This document shows, piece after piece, positions 51,696-64,000 of a DNA stretch of 64,000 bases. Where the stretch lies: the NCBI GenBank assembly GCA_036023115.1, contig JAYKKT010000064.1:4035001-4099000 (forward strand). Direction: 5' to 3'. The translations under genes were made by a program, and so were the position numbers. Under the pieces are notes generated by a model, which worked only from the letters and a program-made list of their open reading frames with translations, did not search any database and was not told where the DNA came from. This DNA is from Brasenia schreberi. Its lineage: Eukaryota; Streptophyta; Magnoliopsida; Nymphaeales; Cabombaceae. The number at the start of each line of letters is the position of its first letter. Position 1 is the stretch's first letter.

Positions 51696-54600
51696 ATGGA
51701 GGGCGGCCTTCGCCGTTCTCGGAGGCGATTGAATCCCGAGACGTCCTCTCTCTCTAAGGTTGTATTCCCCCTTCGAATCGTTGTTTTAATTCGCTTTGGA
51801 AGATACGCATAGTTCTGTATGCGAGTGCTTGTCATAACCCTAATAACCATTTCTATCGGTGCAGAAACGGAGCCTCTCAGAGAGATCTGGCTCAGAAAAG
51901 TCTGCGTCCAATTCGGCGAAAGCTGATGAGCAGAGTCCCACCAGGACGGTGCGATTATCGGCGGATGAAGGTCGGAGTCGTCAGCAGAACGGCAGTAGGG
52001 CCGAGAATGGCACCGAATCGTACTCTCCGACGGAGGCTGTTGATGGAGACTTTGACGAGGACTCTCCCGACAGAAAGAGGAAAAAGGTGGATCATCAAAG
52101 TTTGTTCGGTACGCAGTTTTTTGGGGGTCTATTTTCTCTACTCGGCTCTTCATTTCCATTTATAAACGTTGGAATTGTCGGTCGTTGTAATGAAACTAGG
52201 TCCACGTACTCTTTTGGCTCAAAACCGTGGTCAAAATAAAAAAGGATGCAGTTGATCATAGGAACCGTTTCGAGTGTGGCAGAGAAACCATAGGAACCAT
52301 TTAGATAGTTGATACAGCGGACAACATGACCAACGCAGCTGACTTAGCGGGCACAATCGCAGAAATACTGCCAAGTTGCGTCATCTTTACTGGTGCAGGT
52401 CCACTATGAACAGTATAGCGGATATAGCTGCCTATGCATTCCTCTACAAGTAACTAAGTCCGTTGCCTTACCATTTTATGTAGTTGAACAAAATGTTTCT
52501 CTTATACTGCCTTTTAGTCTTGGTGTGTTGATTGTTCATTTCTGTGCACTATATTTTTGCTATTAGTTTCATAAGTCACTTTCTCATTGTGATATATGTG
52601 TCCAGAAACTATCAAAAGCAGTGGCAAGTTGATTCAGCAGGCGGTCAAACAATGGGTTGAAAGATATGAAAGTGATTCAAGATCTGCAATGGCTGAGATC
52701 CTCACGATGCTCTTTGAGGCATTTCTTCTGCTTAATCTTCTGCTTTCTTAATATAACATTCAATTGGTTTTTTGATCGACAGACTAATATCAAGATTCTT
52801 TAGGCTTGTGGTGTCAAATATCAGTTTCAAGGAGTTTCAGTGGATGAGATTGATGTGGATGATGTGGTGGTTGATCTTGTGAATCTCGCCAGAAATGTAT
52901 GCTTCTGAGCTTGTGATTCAGTTCTCCAAGATATGTCACATTGTATATATGCGTGCATTTGAATATGTGTAACTTTCTGGTGACTAGGGAGAAGTCGATG
53001 ATTGTTATGGTGCCAAGCAGAAGGTGTTTAAGCATTTCAAAGAAAACCTGCTGTGCTTCTGGGACAATTTGGTCCTTGAGTGTCAGAATGGCCCATTATT
53101 TGACCAGGTTTTGCTTGAGAAATGCATGGATTATGACATCGCCCTGTCATGGTAAGTATTTTGTTATGATCTTTATTGTTAATTATATAACATAAACCAC
53201 TATATCCAGTATGAGGAATTAGTTTGTTGAGTGAACAATTGCAGCACTCCCCCAAGAGTGTTCCGCCATATGGCTACCTTGGTGGGCTTACAGCTTGTGA
53301 CATCTTTCATAACTGTTGCCAACACACTTAGTCTACAACGTGAGACAACCCAAAGGCAGTTGAATGCAGAAAAGAAGAAGAAAAGAGAAAGCCCGCGTCT
53401 GGAGTCTCTTAACAAAAGACTGTCTGCAACCCATGAAAAAATAACGGTAATGGAGGAAATGATGCGGAAAATATTTACGGGGTAAATTAGTCTTCTTGCA
53501 GATTTATCATGCATATTAATCTTAATATTTTCTATCTGATTACTAGCCTGGCCATTTTCCCCCCAAATAACAGTTGCATAACCTGATTAACTGATCTGGA
53601 TCCTTTATGTTCAGGTTGTTTATGCACCGCTATAGGGACATCGATCCTGATATCCGGATGGCGTGCATTGGATCTCTGGGAGTCTGGATTGTATCATATC
53701 CCTCATTATTCTTGCAGGACCTCTATCTGAAGTATCTGGGCTGGACGTTGAATGACAAAGTAAATACTTTCTCAAAATTATTAAACTCTTCATATGTGCA
53801 CAATTAATTGAAATAGGCTAACTTCCGTTTGCCCTTGCATGTCAACTCTATTAAACTTTCACTTCCAAAAGAGTGCTGGCGTTAGGAAAACTTCTATCAC
53901 TGCCCTGCAAAATCTGTATGAGGTGGATGACAATGTACCGTCATTAAGTCTTTTTACTGAACGGTTTTCCAACCGAATAATTGAACTTGCTGATGACATT
54001 GATGTGCCCGTCGCGGTGTCTGCAATAGGATTACTTAAACAGCTTCTAAGGTAATTATGCCAGTTGATATTGCAAAATGCTTACAGATCCGGTAGAATTA
54101 TCTTTGAGCTGCTCTTGACAAAGAATGAGTTCTTGTTGTTGTTGCAGGCATCAGCTGCTTGCTGAAGATGAATTGGGTCCATTATATGACTTACTTATTG
54201 ATGAACATCCGGCCATCAGGCATGCTGTTGGAGAGCTAGTATATGATCATTTGATTGCACAGAAATTTAACAGCTCCCAGTCATCAGCGAAAGGTGTGAA
54301 AATATATACAAGCGGTTTCTTTTTAACGTGCACATATTGTTTATTAACGTCAGTATGCCATCTGCAGATAAAGAAACCGAGTCCTCTGAAGTTCATATAG
54401 GAAGGCTGCTACAAATACTTCGAGAATTTTCAACAGATCCAATCTTGAGTGCCTATGTTATTGATGACATTTGGGAGCATATGGATGCCTTGAAGGTATG
54501 TCTGAACAATTTGAAACTGCAAAATTAGAAAAACTCATATTCTACACAAATGAATAAAGCATTTGTGATTTGAAGGATCTCATTTTGTGGATGTCATGTG

Positions 54601-57600
54601 GGAATATCTGCTTTATGTGGTATGAAACTTTGGATTGGCCTTTCAGGATTGGAAGTGCATAATCTCTATGCTTCTTGACGACAACCCGTCAACTGAGCTC
54701 ACAGATGTTGATGCAACAAGCTTGGTTCGGCTCCTATGCGCATCTATTAAGAAGTCTGTTGGAGAAAAGATTGTCCCCTCCAATGACAATAAGAAATATT
54801 TCCATACAAAAGCTCAGAAGGTATCTCTCCTTTCTGCGTACTAGTGTGTGCTTTGATTGAGCTATAAGATATGCTGCCGAACACATTGAAAAGGCTGAAG
54901 TGATTTTGGTCATGGGCGTATAAAAATAGAAATAATTACTACTAAGAATCCTGAAGCAACAAACACAGAATAGACATCATTGAACTTATGATGAGATGAT
55001 ATTGCATTGGAGAACATCAAATTCAACACACAAGTAGAAAGGGTATCAAATTGGTAATGTCCCGTGGCACAAGGAGTGGCTAGTTTTGTTTTATAACCCC
55101 TTTCATTAATATAAGATTGTAAGATACGGCTTTTGCAGAATGATTGAAATTTGTGTCATTTAGACAATTAAAAAATTAGAGTAAAAAATGTTAAATAAAA
55201 AGTGGAAGCTGCACCTTTATGAATTTGTCTTCTTCATAGTGGGATGTTACAAATTACATTGTGCTAAGAAAACTAGTGAAACTTTAGAGGCTTATAAGAA
55301 GGCAAAGAAGGAAGCGAAAAATAACGTCAGCGAAGCAAAAGCTAAAATTTGAGAGGATTTATATAAAAAAACTCAACTCAAAAGAGGGTAAAAGAGATAA
55401 TTTTAAGATAGCTAGGGTTAGAGATAAGAAAACTAAGGATCTTAATTCTGTTAGATGCATCAAAGATGAGGATGAAAAAATTCTAGTGGCAAATGCTCAT
55501 ATAAGAAATAGATGGAAAAACTATTTTTATAAGTTTTTTAATGAAAATAAAGATGTTAGTATTAGCTTAGGAGAGTTAGCCAAATAAAAAAAGTATATAA
55601 ACCACAATTTCTACTGACGTATTCAAAAGAATGAAGTCAAAGATGCTTTTAAACATATGAAGGGTGGTAAATCGGTAGGACCAAACAATATTCCTATAGA
55701 AGTTTGGAAAATCATAGGAGAAACAGGAATGACTTGGCTCACAAGACTATTTAATGAAATATGGAGAAACCAAAAAATGTCCAAGTAATGGAGAGTGTGT
55801 ACACTTATACCCGTATATAAGAATAAGAAAGACATTTAGAATTGTGCGAATTATTGGTTAATGAGCCATACTTTAAAATTGTGAGAAAGAATTATCGAAC
55901 ATAGGTTAAGACAAGTGTCAAGTACAACATAGAACCAATTTTGATTCATGCCAATCCTATCTACTGTTGAAGCGATTCACCTGTTGAGACGTCTTATGGA
56001 ACATTTTAGAGCAAAAAAAAAGATCTTCACATGATATTTATTGATGTAGAAAAAGCTTATGACAGCGTACCGAAGGAGGTTCTTTGGAGAACCTTGGAAA
56101 AAAAATGTATCTCATTGACATACATAAATCTTATAAGAGACATGTATGAGGACTCATGGAGGAATGACATACTTCTTTGAAGTTAATATTGGGTTACGTA
56201 AGGATCAACTTTAAGTCCATACTTATTTATAATGGTGATTGATGTGTAAACAAAACATATTCAAAATGAAGTACCTTGGTGTATGTTATTTGCATATGAC
56301 ATTGTGTTAGTGGAGGAGTCTAAGGAAAAAGTTAATAGAAAATTGGAACTATGGAGAGAAACATTAGAAAGTAAATGCTTCCGACTTAGTAAAACAAAGA
56401 CATAATATGTGGAATGTAAGTTTGATCATTTAGTTATTTCAGATGACATAACAATTAAAATTGACACACATTGCATCCCCCAAAAGGAAAGTTTTAAATA
56501 CATAGGGTCAAATTTTCAGAGTGATAAGAATGGATGGGGATGTTAAGTATAAAATTAATGCTATTTGGTTAAAATGTATAGGAGCATCATGCATTCTTTG
56601 TGATAAGAAGCAGTGTTGTTTGACGCGTATCGTATCGTGTATCGCTGGGCTCCACGTTACGGGCGTATCGTATCGTATCGTACTTTAATATTAAAATAAT
56701 ACAAAAAATAATTAAAAAATAATAAAAAATAGTAAAAAATCGAAAAAAATCAGGAAAAATCTGATAATTGCTTTAAATTCATATAATGTAAGTTTAGTAC
56801 AGATTGAGCATTCAGCATTGAACAATTGCATCCAAATTTACATATTTTGAATCCAAAAAATAAAATAGACATAGTTTACGCTTTACAGTACACTACAGTT
56901 ACATATAATGTTACATTTTACAAATTGTAATCAGGATCATCAACTAAATAATCTTCATCTTCTCCTTGTTGCAGATCCTCATCATCATCAACCACGCCCA
57001 CACCTTCTTCTTCAAAATCAAATTCTTCATCTCCATAATGTTGTTGCGCTCCTTCCAAATTAATCCAGGCAACGTCTTCTTCTGTTAGGAGGGCATTTTC
57101 TTCAGTGTCTTCCATAACCCAATCTTCTAATATATCAAAATTATCCAAACTTATTGGATCGAACTGACTTTCTTCTCTATTTACTTTTTTTAATTGCCTA
57201 TGACACAAACAAAGATAAACAATTAGTAAGTAATATTAACAATTGAAAATTGAAGTTAAATAATATCGAATTGAAAATTTGAAAGTAATACAACATTACC
57301 TTTCATGAAGGCGCATGTTACAACGAATATAAACCAAATCATTAAGCCTTTTGTGTTCCAACCTGTTGGGCTTTTTGTATGGATGTGTTCAAAAACATTC
57401 AAATTTCTTTCACAACCTGTTGCACAGGTTTGGCTTAAGACTCTAACTGCAAAATCTCTAAGGTTTGGACAATCACTTCCAAACCTGTTCCACCAAACAT
57501 CTGTAAAAAAAAATATAAACATTAGAGACATAATAATCCACAGTAATGTAAGATGCAACTTAAATATGAAAATAAACAATGTACCTGGATGCATCGTAGA

Positions 57601-60600
57601 GCGGTTGCGAATTGCGACAGGCAAACCCATCAAGTGAAGAGCATTATCATATATCTCCATCTCTCGATGTATCACATCTACTATGCTCTCATCAGGGACT
57701 AATCTATCGATGCATTCAATGATTCCTCGATTAACCTCACCGTCCCTTTTGAAGGTTGCTGAGTACCTCAATGATGGGTTTAGATAGTAGGCTGTTGCAT
57801 GAATAGGCTGATGCAATTGTTTATTCCATCTACTATCAATTATTTTCCACACGGCCACATAATCTCTTTTTTTTTCATTAAAGTTATTTCTGATCGCTTC
57901 TTTTGCCCTGTCCATGGCTTCATAAAGGTAGCCCATAGATGGTTTCTCCTCGCTGTCAGCCAATCTCAAAACTTTCACTAAAGGACAAGTAATTTTCAAT
58001 AATCTGATGCATGCATTCCAAAATGAACTTCTAAAAACCGTTTCTGCAATCTCATTTAACTTTCTGTTCCTTCTGTTTTGTGGCAACTCTGCAAATTGTT
58101 GCCACTCATCTGAGGAGAACATTCTCTTTAAAGCTTGCTTCTGTCTTACAATACTTTATACAGATAAGAAGTTTGTTGCGAACCGAGTTGCAGCTGTGCG
58201 AAGAAGCTCTGCACCTTCTATGTATCTCCTCATCATACACAAAACAAATGCATGGTTGTAAATGAATTTTGTAATATCTTGGCAACACTCAGTTGCTGTC
58301 TTTATTTCATCCATCTCACCAATGTCCTCGAGGATGAGATCTAAACAATGGGCTGCACATGGTGTCCAGTAGAAAGTCCCATAAATATCAGCTAACTCCT
58401 TTCCAACTGCTTTGTAGTTAGCTGCATTATCTGTAATCAATTGGACTACATTTTCTAGCCCAACCTCTTGTATAACCTTATCAAATTCCTCTCGTAGGAT
58501 CTCTGCAGTGTGCCTCTCTTCTAACATATCTAGAGATCTCAAAAACATGAGTCCTTTAGGACAATATACAAGAAAGTTTAGGAATGTCCTTCCTCGCCTA
58601 TCGGTCCATCCATCTACCATGATAGTGCATCCTGTTTCCTTCTACGATTGTCTCAAAGTCGAACAGTATTGTTGTACTTCAATCACGGTCTGATCTAATA
58701 TCTTCCCTCTCAACTTCTTATAAGAGGGCATCCTGTATCCTGGACCAATGTTAGCAATTGCATCTGCCATTGCTTGAAAATGAAAACTGTTTGCTGCATT
58801 AAATGGAATGCATGCATCATAAAACCATCTGCCCACTGCAAGGTCTGCTTGATCGTACAGTTGTTCTGAAGCCATAGCAGCACGAATTCCTGGCTGAGCA
58901 CCAGGTGTAGTGGAAGGAGGAAAGAACGAATGTATGCTAGAAGAAGAAGCTCTTCCTCTACTCCTTCCTGAACTTCCTCTTCTGCCATCTCCAAAGTCTT
59001 CAGCTGCAACCCTCTTTCCTCTGCTAGGTGCTCGCGAACTGCTACTACCAATATCTGTTCTAGCATCTGAAGGCAAACTATCAGTGAATCCAACTCCAGT
59101 GGCAGTAGCATCATCAGCTTCTTCACACATCTGGAAATCATCCTTTTGTTGTCTTCTTTCCTGTATGCTCTTAATCATCTGCAAGCATTGCCATTTAATA
59201 CCTTCTAGCACACTTCTAACTCTGCCTGTGCATGGAGCAACTTCTTTCCTGGTTCCTGCTAGGTGGTGTTTCAACCTTGAAATTCCACAACTAACCACCT
59301 TTTCACAAAATAAACATATGATTTTTAACCTTGAACCCTCAACTGGTATACCCCACTGCCATGTCGGATCATCAGACTTTGAATAAGAGTCTCTACCACC
59401 CCTTCCTTCCATCTCAATGGAGTACTTTAATTCAAACAAAAACCTGAAAATAAAAGCACTTCGTAAATCCCCCAATCTTCAAATAACACTCAAATCGAGT
59501 GTCTCCAACTTCATGAATGCAATAAAAATCGTATACACACACTTAATAACTTCATATTTTGTCATTTAAAAAAAAAACCGAAATAACACAAAAAACAATA
59601 AATATAAAAGAAAAAAAGGGAAAAAACATTAAAAATATACCTAAATCCGAGTTTGGAGGCTTGTACGGACACCGTAGGGCACGATTTTAGAGCTTTGAAC
59701 ACCAAGGAGGCGAAAACCAACTCTTAGGGAGCTTGAAGAACCCAAAAGGAGAGAGGAAACCCGCGAAAAATCGCGGGTTTCTCTCGAGCCGGGACCCTTT
59801 ATAAGGGTCCCAGGGCGTATCGCCCATACTGTATCGTGCGATACGGGCCGTATCACACGATACGGTGCGATACGCCCGCATCTGCGATACGGGACCCCGT
59901 ATCGTATCGTGGCCCACGATACGATACGTATGGACAACACTGATAAGAAGATACCATTAAAGTTAAAAGGTAAATATTATAGCACAACAATTAGACCTGT
60001 CATGTTTTATGATTTCAAGTGTTTAGTTAATCATCAACATGTACAAAAGATGTCTCTGACAGAAATGAAGATATTGAGATGGATGGGTGGTCATACAAGA
60101 AAAGACCGTATATATAATGAGGTTATTAGAAATAAATTATGCGTGACATCAATAGAGGATAAAATGAGATAATATCGTTTAAGGTGGTTTGAACATATAA
60201 AAAAAAGATCAAAAGAAGAACCTTTAAGAAGGTATAAAAGGCTAGATTTTGAAAGTGTTAAAAGAGGTAGAGGACAACCACAAAAGTGTTGGAAAGGAAC
60301 AATAAAGAATGATCTAGCTTATTGTGAGTTAACAGCTAACATGGCACATGATAGGGATCTGTGGAAACAAAGAATCCATGTAGCTGACCCCGTCTAGTAT
60401 GGGAAAATGCTTAGTTGTTGTTGTTGTAATAGTGGGATACATTAGCCAATATATCCTCCTATATTCAATATCGAGTATTCAATGCTATAGCCATTGTTGT
60501 TGTTGTAGTTTTCAATGATTAGTGACATCTCTTATGGCGTACCACACTTTTTTTTGTGAGAGTACTCCTTTTCCTTTTCTTCTCATCCTCCTTCCTCCCC

Positions 60601-63600
60601 TTTTTCTCGTTCTTATTCTTCTTTGTCTTCTTGGTCCACTTCTTTTTCTTCTTCCCCAATCCCTTCTACCTCTTTTCCTTCTCTTTCTCCTTTTTCTAAT
60701 TCTTCATTCTTCTTCTTTTATCTTTTGCATCATTATTTTCTTGCTTTTTCATCTATATATAATGCCTGTGTTCCTTTCTGACAACATATGAGATGCATTT
60801 ATATCTTCATTTGATTTAGTTGATAATGTGATTAAACTTAAATGGATGATACATTAAACTTCATATTTTATAAATCTATTTGTGAATTAAGTAATTTGGA
60901 TTTTTATTGCTTAGATTTTTATAAATATACGAGTTAATTTTGGTTGCATTGTGCTGTGCCAAATACTCTATGTCCCATGGTATCCCAGCAAACTCTTTAG
61001 TCAAGGCTGTGCCTTATCTCCTTGGCATTCATAACATAGGTATGAATTGACATGAACATTGATGGATTAAACGAAGAATTTGCAGTAGTGTAGCTTAAAT
61101 CTTGATGTTGTTGTGTGTCGGACATGGCCAAGGCTGACTCATTGCACAGCTGAGAGCAAGTCATCTTAAAGTTTAAAACTTGATGAAGTAATTAGCTTTC
61201 CCTCTTTTCACAAGGTGGACAAATCCCTCATTTGGGAAAATTCTTTCCTATATGCCATGGTATCCTGGTTAGAACAACTTTTTTTGAACATGTGCATTTT
61301 TCTAAAAAAGCATCAAATCATACAGTTAGCCATTCTTGTTATTATGCTACAAACAAAATATATGATTTTGTGAAGGAATTGATCAGAGGAACAGTGGTCT
61401 AGCAGGACTTTATTTCTATGGAACAAAATTTTCAATAATAGCAGAGTTTTTATACGTTGCTTTTCCTTTGTTGGTTATTTTCATTGTGTATCATTGTAAT
61501 CTTTCTTATATTCCTGAATGGATTTACTTTTTTCTTAACATTTTCTCTTCTTGATTAATAGGAAACTCAGGAGAATAACAAACATGAAATAACAGTTGCC
61601 ATGATTAAGAGATACCCACAAATTTTACAAGAATTTATTGCCGACAAGGCAAAAATTTCAGCATTAATTGAAGTAACAGTACATTTGAAGCTTGAGCTTT
61701 ATTCTCTGAAGCGGCAAGAACAGGTGATGGTTGAATTTCACCTATGGGATTTGCAACTTTCCCGTTTCAGCATGCGTGCTACTGAAGCCCTTTTTTTTCT
61801 GTTTTGATTTTTTTGTCCCTTCCAGAACTTTCAGACAGTTTTGCAGCTTGTAAAAGATGCTTTCTTCAAACATGGTGAGAACGAGACACTGACATCTTGC
61901 ATTAAGGCAATTACCTTTTGTGCAACCGAGAGCCAAGCAGAACTTCAAGATTTTGCTCGAAACAGATTGAAGGACCTCGAGGATGAACTTTTTACTAAGC
62001 TTAAATCTGCCATAAGACAAATAGGGGTATGCTTTCTATGACCCAACTTGTTCTTTATGATTTATTTCATGCTTAACCTGAGATGTGGTTGATATTTTAT
62101 GCAACAGGTTGGTGATGATGAATATGCTTTACTTGTTAACTTGAGAAGGTTATATACTTTTCAATTGGCTAAGCCCTTTTCTAATGAAAATTTCTATGAA
62201 GACCTAGTTGGCATTTTGAGGGATTTCAAAAACCTCGATGATGAGGTATGTAGTAGTCTGAAGTTGAACCATTTTATAAAGAAAGAAAAAGCAAGTTTTT
62301 AAAATCTTATTGTGTTAGATACATATCTTCATCTTGATGTCCTCTTCTTCCAGGTGGTGAGCCTTTTGCTTCTTAACATGTTCATGCATGTCATTTGGTG
62401 TCGGCAATCTGTGGATGAAGAAAATCCATCCGAAGCATCACTATCTGCTCTAGTGTCCAAACGCTCAATTTTGTTTGAGCAACTTGACTATTTTATGAAC
62501 AACCTGCTTAAAACAGACGAAGAAGGAAAAGGTTTTGCCTTGTTGGCCAGCAGGGTAAGCTATCATTTTCCAGTTTGCCAGTTAACTTGCCATTCTTCAG
62601 CAGCTCTTTCTGGTCCCTTCTGCTTATTGTCCAACTCAAACTCTGATATTGATCGTTACTGTTGGCTTTATTTCCTAAAGGTTTGTGTCATATTTGTGGA
62701 GTTGTGGCTCTTATTTAACGAGACAAAGCTGAGGTCAAGCCGCCTTCATCTATTAGGATTTCATCCTGATGAATCTACTGTTCAAAAATTTTGGAAGCTT
62801 TGTGAAAAACGGTTGAATATTCCAGGTAATTGTAGTTCCTCAAATTGTTCCTCGTAGCATGTCTGATATGGGATTTTGGTAGTAATGGATCCTGTTGCCA
62901 TGGATGCCAAACTTCTGCTTGTATGACATAGCTTGTTACGAGCAAGTGTAATCGATTTTGATGTTGTGTTGGAATGCTCCATGATGTCAGGAACAAGGGC
63001 TCTGATTAAATTTCAATGGAAATTATTTTCTTCCACCCAGATTTTATTCAGATCTTACTCATCGATTGGAATTGTCTGTACTGTCTTAGAATAAACATGT
63101 TTTGGATCTTTTGAGCACTAATTCTCTCTATCCCTTCAAATCTCCAATGCTAAGCATGTTGTGATGGGTGCGTATCGGCAAGTTCATATTGTTGCACCTT
63201 CAGGCTGACCCACCTAATAGGAACTCTGTTGTGGTTTACACACATGTATGTATGTGTGTGCGTGCATTTGTGTGTCAAAGAGTGGCATACACATGCATGT
63301 GTGATGTGACTGCCACACACAAGTACACGCACACACTTGCTTTTGTGGTCCAAACTTGCACCCATTCTTATGTGAGCTATCTTGATATCCTGGAAAACCG
63401 TTACCTACAAGAGCAAAATTCTGCAAATTATGTGGGTCTGTTATGCAATTTTTCTGTATTTACATTTTTTTTTCTGGCTGCAAAACAAGTGTTTGTCGTT
63501 TTTATTCCCCAAAAAGGAACATAGGAGGTGTTGCCAATTCAGTGGCACAAAACCCCAAGCCTTTCATTGTTCTCATGAATGTGCAATATGTTTGCACTTG

Positions 63601-64000
63601 TAGTTTCTCGCTTTTCACTTGTATGTTAAGGGGCCTGTTTCTAATTTCTGCTCCTTTCAGACGGTTTGGATGATGAAGATGCTAATGAAGAATCAATTGA
63701 TGAAATGAATAGACAAGACGCAATAGTCATTGCAGCGGCTAAATTGGTAGTTCATGGTGTGGTGCCCAAAGTAAGTTAATCCGTTTCATTCCATTTAGGT
63801 TTCTTTGTGACAAATCATGGCTTTTCACTTTACAATGCAATGTTAACCTTCTATACGGGCCTTCGGAAGCCTCTTCTTGGACATACTTTTCCAATGATGA
63901 TGCAATATTTTGGTACTGTATGTGATTAAATTTGGACGAGTATAATATGTGTATAGGAGACAATGAGGCCGGAGGTCTTTTATTTACCTTGGTTATGAGT
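51696..64000 (+). CDS. SCC3: Cohesin subunit SCC3 (STAG/SA family), 3' end beyond window
   Basis: SCC3 binds the SCC1/REC8 kleisin and DNA in the cohesin ring, needed for sister-chromatid cohesion in mitosis and meiosis. Exons: 51696-51758, 51865-52108, 52606-52718, 52804-52896, 52988-53151, 53245-53481, 53615-53759, 53872-54050, 54148-54293, 54368-54495, 54647-54820, 61562-61723, 61826-62026, 62108-62245, 62354-62554, 62681-62825, 63661-63770 and 63957 onward; exons 1-17 give 881 aa in phase (Arabidopsis about 1100). Start [14 protein letters not shown], then a charged region with RKRKK, the STAG domain ([17 protein letters not shown]) and the stromalin conserved domain ([40 protein letters not shown]). 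Intron 3 (52719-52803) has a GC donor (TTTGAG/GCATTT). Intron 11 is 6.7 kb and holds nested transposons. In exon 18 ETMRPEV aligns with the family's EYLGPEI, but the next bases fit only after a frame change; see findings. Confidence 0.95.
56611..59942 (-). mobile_element. hAT DNA transposon, 3332 bp, inserted into the LINE
   Basis: Perfect 8-bp target duplication ATAAGAAG (56603-56610, 59943-59950) and terminal inverted repeats starting CAGTGTTGT with imperfect continuation over about 27 bases. Subterminal CGTATCG/CGATACG motifs are repeated many times at both ends (56626-56690, 59815-59930), probably transposase-binding sites. One transposase gene runs on the minus strand. Removing the element joins the LINE reading (DKK to [10 protein letters not shown]), which proves the order of insertion. 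Confidence 0.97.
56918..59412 (-). pseudogene. hAT transposase with BED finger, DUF659 and dimerisation domain, disabled
   Basis: Start [12 protein letters not shown] at 59412. BED zinc finger: W, then [21 protein letters not shown] Ser/Arg-rich linker follows. DUF659: [20 protein letters not shown], then [34 protein letters not shown] and [15 protein letters not shown]. The RNase H-like part ends with [35 protein letters not shown] (hAT C-terminal dimerisation), then an acidic tail DDPDYNL. Introns near 57593-57502 and 57299-57195 look GT-AG. Lesions: TAG near 58645 where Trp is expected, TAA near 58155 where Gln is expected, and a one-base frame loss near 57355 after HTK. Both stops fit C-to-T type decay of methylated DNA. 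Confidence 0.92.
60439..61561 (+). other. Remainder of SCC3 intron 11
   Basis: No gene is seen. A strongly pyrimidine-rich stretch at about 60560-60740 (TTCTT/CCTCC words) encodes only a low-complexity frame. The intron ends TTGATTAATAG before exon 12. Confidence 0.5.

Larger units (their letters stand above)
55246..60428 (+). mobile_element. 5'-truncated RTE-like LINE in SCC3 intron 11, split by a hAT element
   Basis: A 10-bp duplication ATAGTGGGAT flanks it (55236-55245 and 60429-60438). Without the hAT insertion and its 8-bp duplication it is about 1.84 kb. Reverse transcriptase pieces are visible: [51 protein letters not shown] (the usual ADD changed to AYD), and after the hAT insertion [20 protein letters not shown] and a C-terminal [10 protein letters not shown]. 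The tail CTAGTATGGGAAAATGC ends in TTG repeats. Frames are broken throughout. No endonuclease is present. Confidence 0.93.

Noticed and set aside
60522..60791. Leu/Phe-rich open frame resembling a membrane protein
   Set aside because: Translation of a pyrimidine-rich intron stretch, with no family resemblance.

Overview
The window is nuclear DNA from a flowering plant. The evidence is plant-only protein families (auxin response factor, plastid DXS with a transit-peptide-like N-terminus, a DYW-type PPR relic), genes broken into many short exons, plant-type transposons (Ty1/copia, RTE-like LINE, hAT, tRNA-derived SINEs) and long TA/GA microsatellites. Exons are not unusually GC-rich, so a grass is unlikely; I cannot name the species.

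Layout. 1-2.7 kb: AT-rich intergenic DNA. 2.79-9.98 kb (+): an ARF2-clade auxin response factor with 14 coding exons, preceded by a chain of four ATGA-overlapping uORFs. 11.1-11.9 kb: a tandem duplication of about 390 bp. 12.2-13.0 kb (-): a Mediator MED19-like gene carrying an in-frame stop and a frameshift. 13.8-21 kb: repeat-rich DNA with a LINE fragment, two SINE copies, a tRNA-Pro fragment and two long microsatellites. 21.5-32.0 kb (+): a BRN1/BRN2-type (Bruno/CELF-like) three-RRM protein gene; its 6.2-kb intron 5 holds a decayed copia element. 34.3-40.1 kb: two minute LINE-tail insertions and a near-complete but dead copia element with intact target duplications. 41.2-41.7 kb: a DYW-PPR relic. 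43.0-47.4 kb (-): a complete type-I DXS gene (first enzyme of the plastid MEP pathway) in 9 exons. 50.6-51.4 kb: a six-copy minisatellite. 51.7 kb to the right edge (+): the cohesin subunit SCC3, cut by the window end; its 6.7-kb intron 11 holds a LINE into which a 3.33-kb hAT transposon has jumped.

The genes are unrelated housekeeping or regulatory genes (auxin transcription, Mediator, mRNA binding, isoprenoid synthesis, cohesion) and form no operon-like unit. The most notable points are the coupled uORF chain of the ARF gene, three 35-57 nt LINE-tail insertions each with 14-16 bp target duplications, three GC-AG introns in three different genes, a triplicated exon/intron boundary inside DXS, the MED19 lesions, and the cleanly dissected hAT-in-LINE nest. 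Exon boundaries were worked out by hand from reading frame, splice consensus and remembered family conservation; no alignment or search was run.
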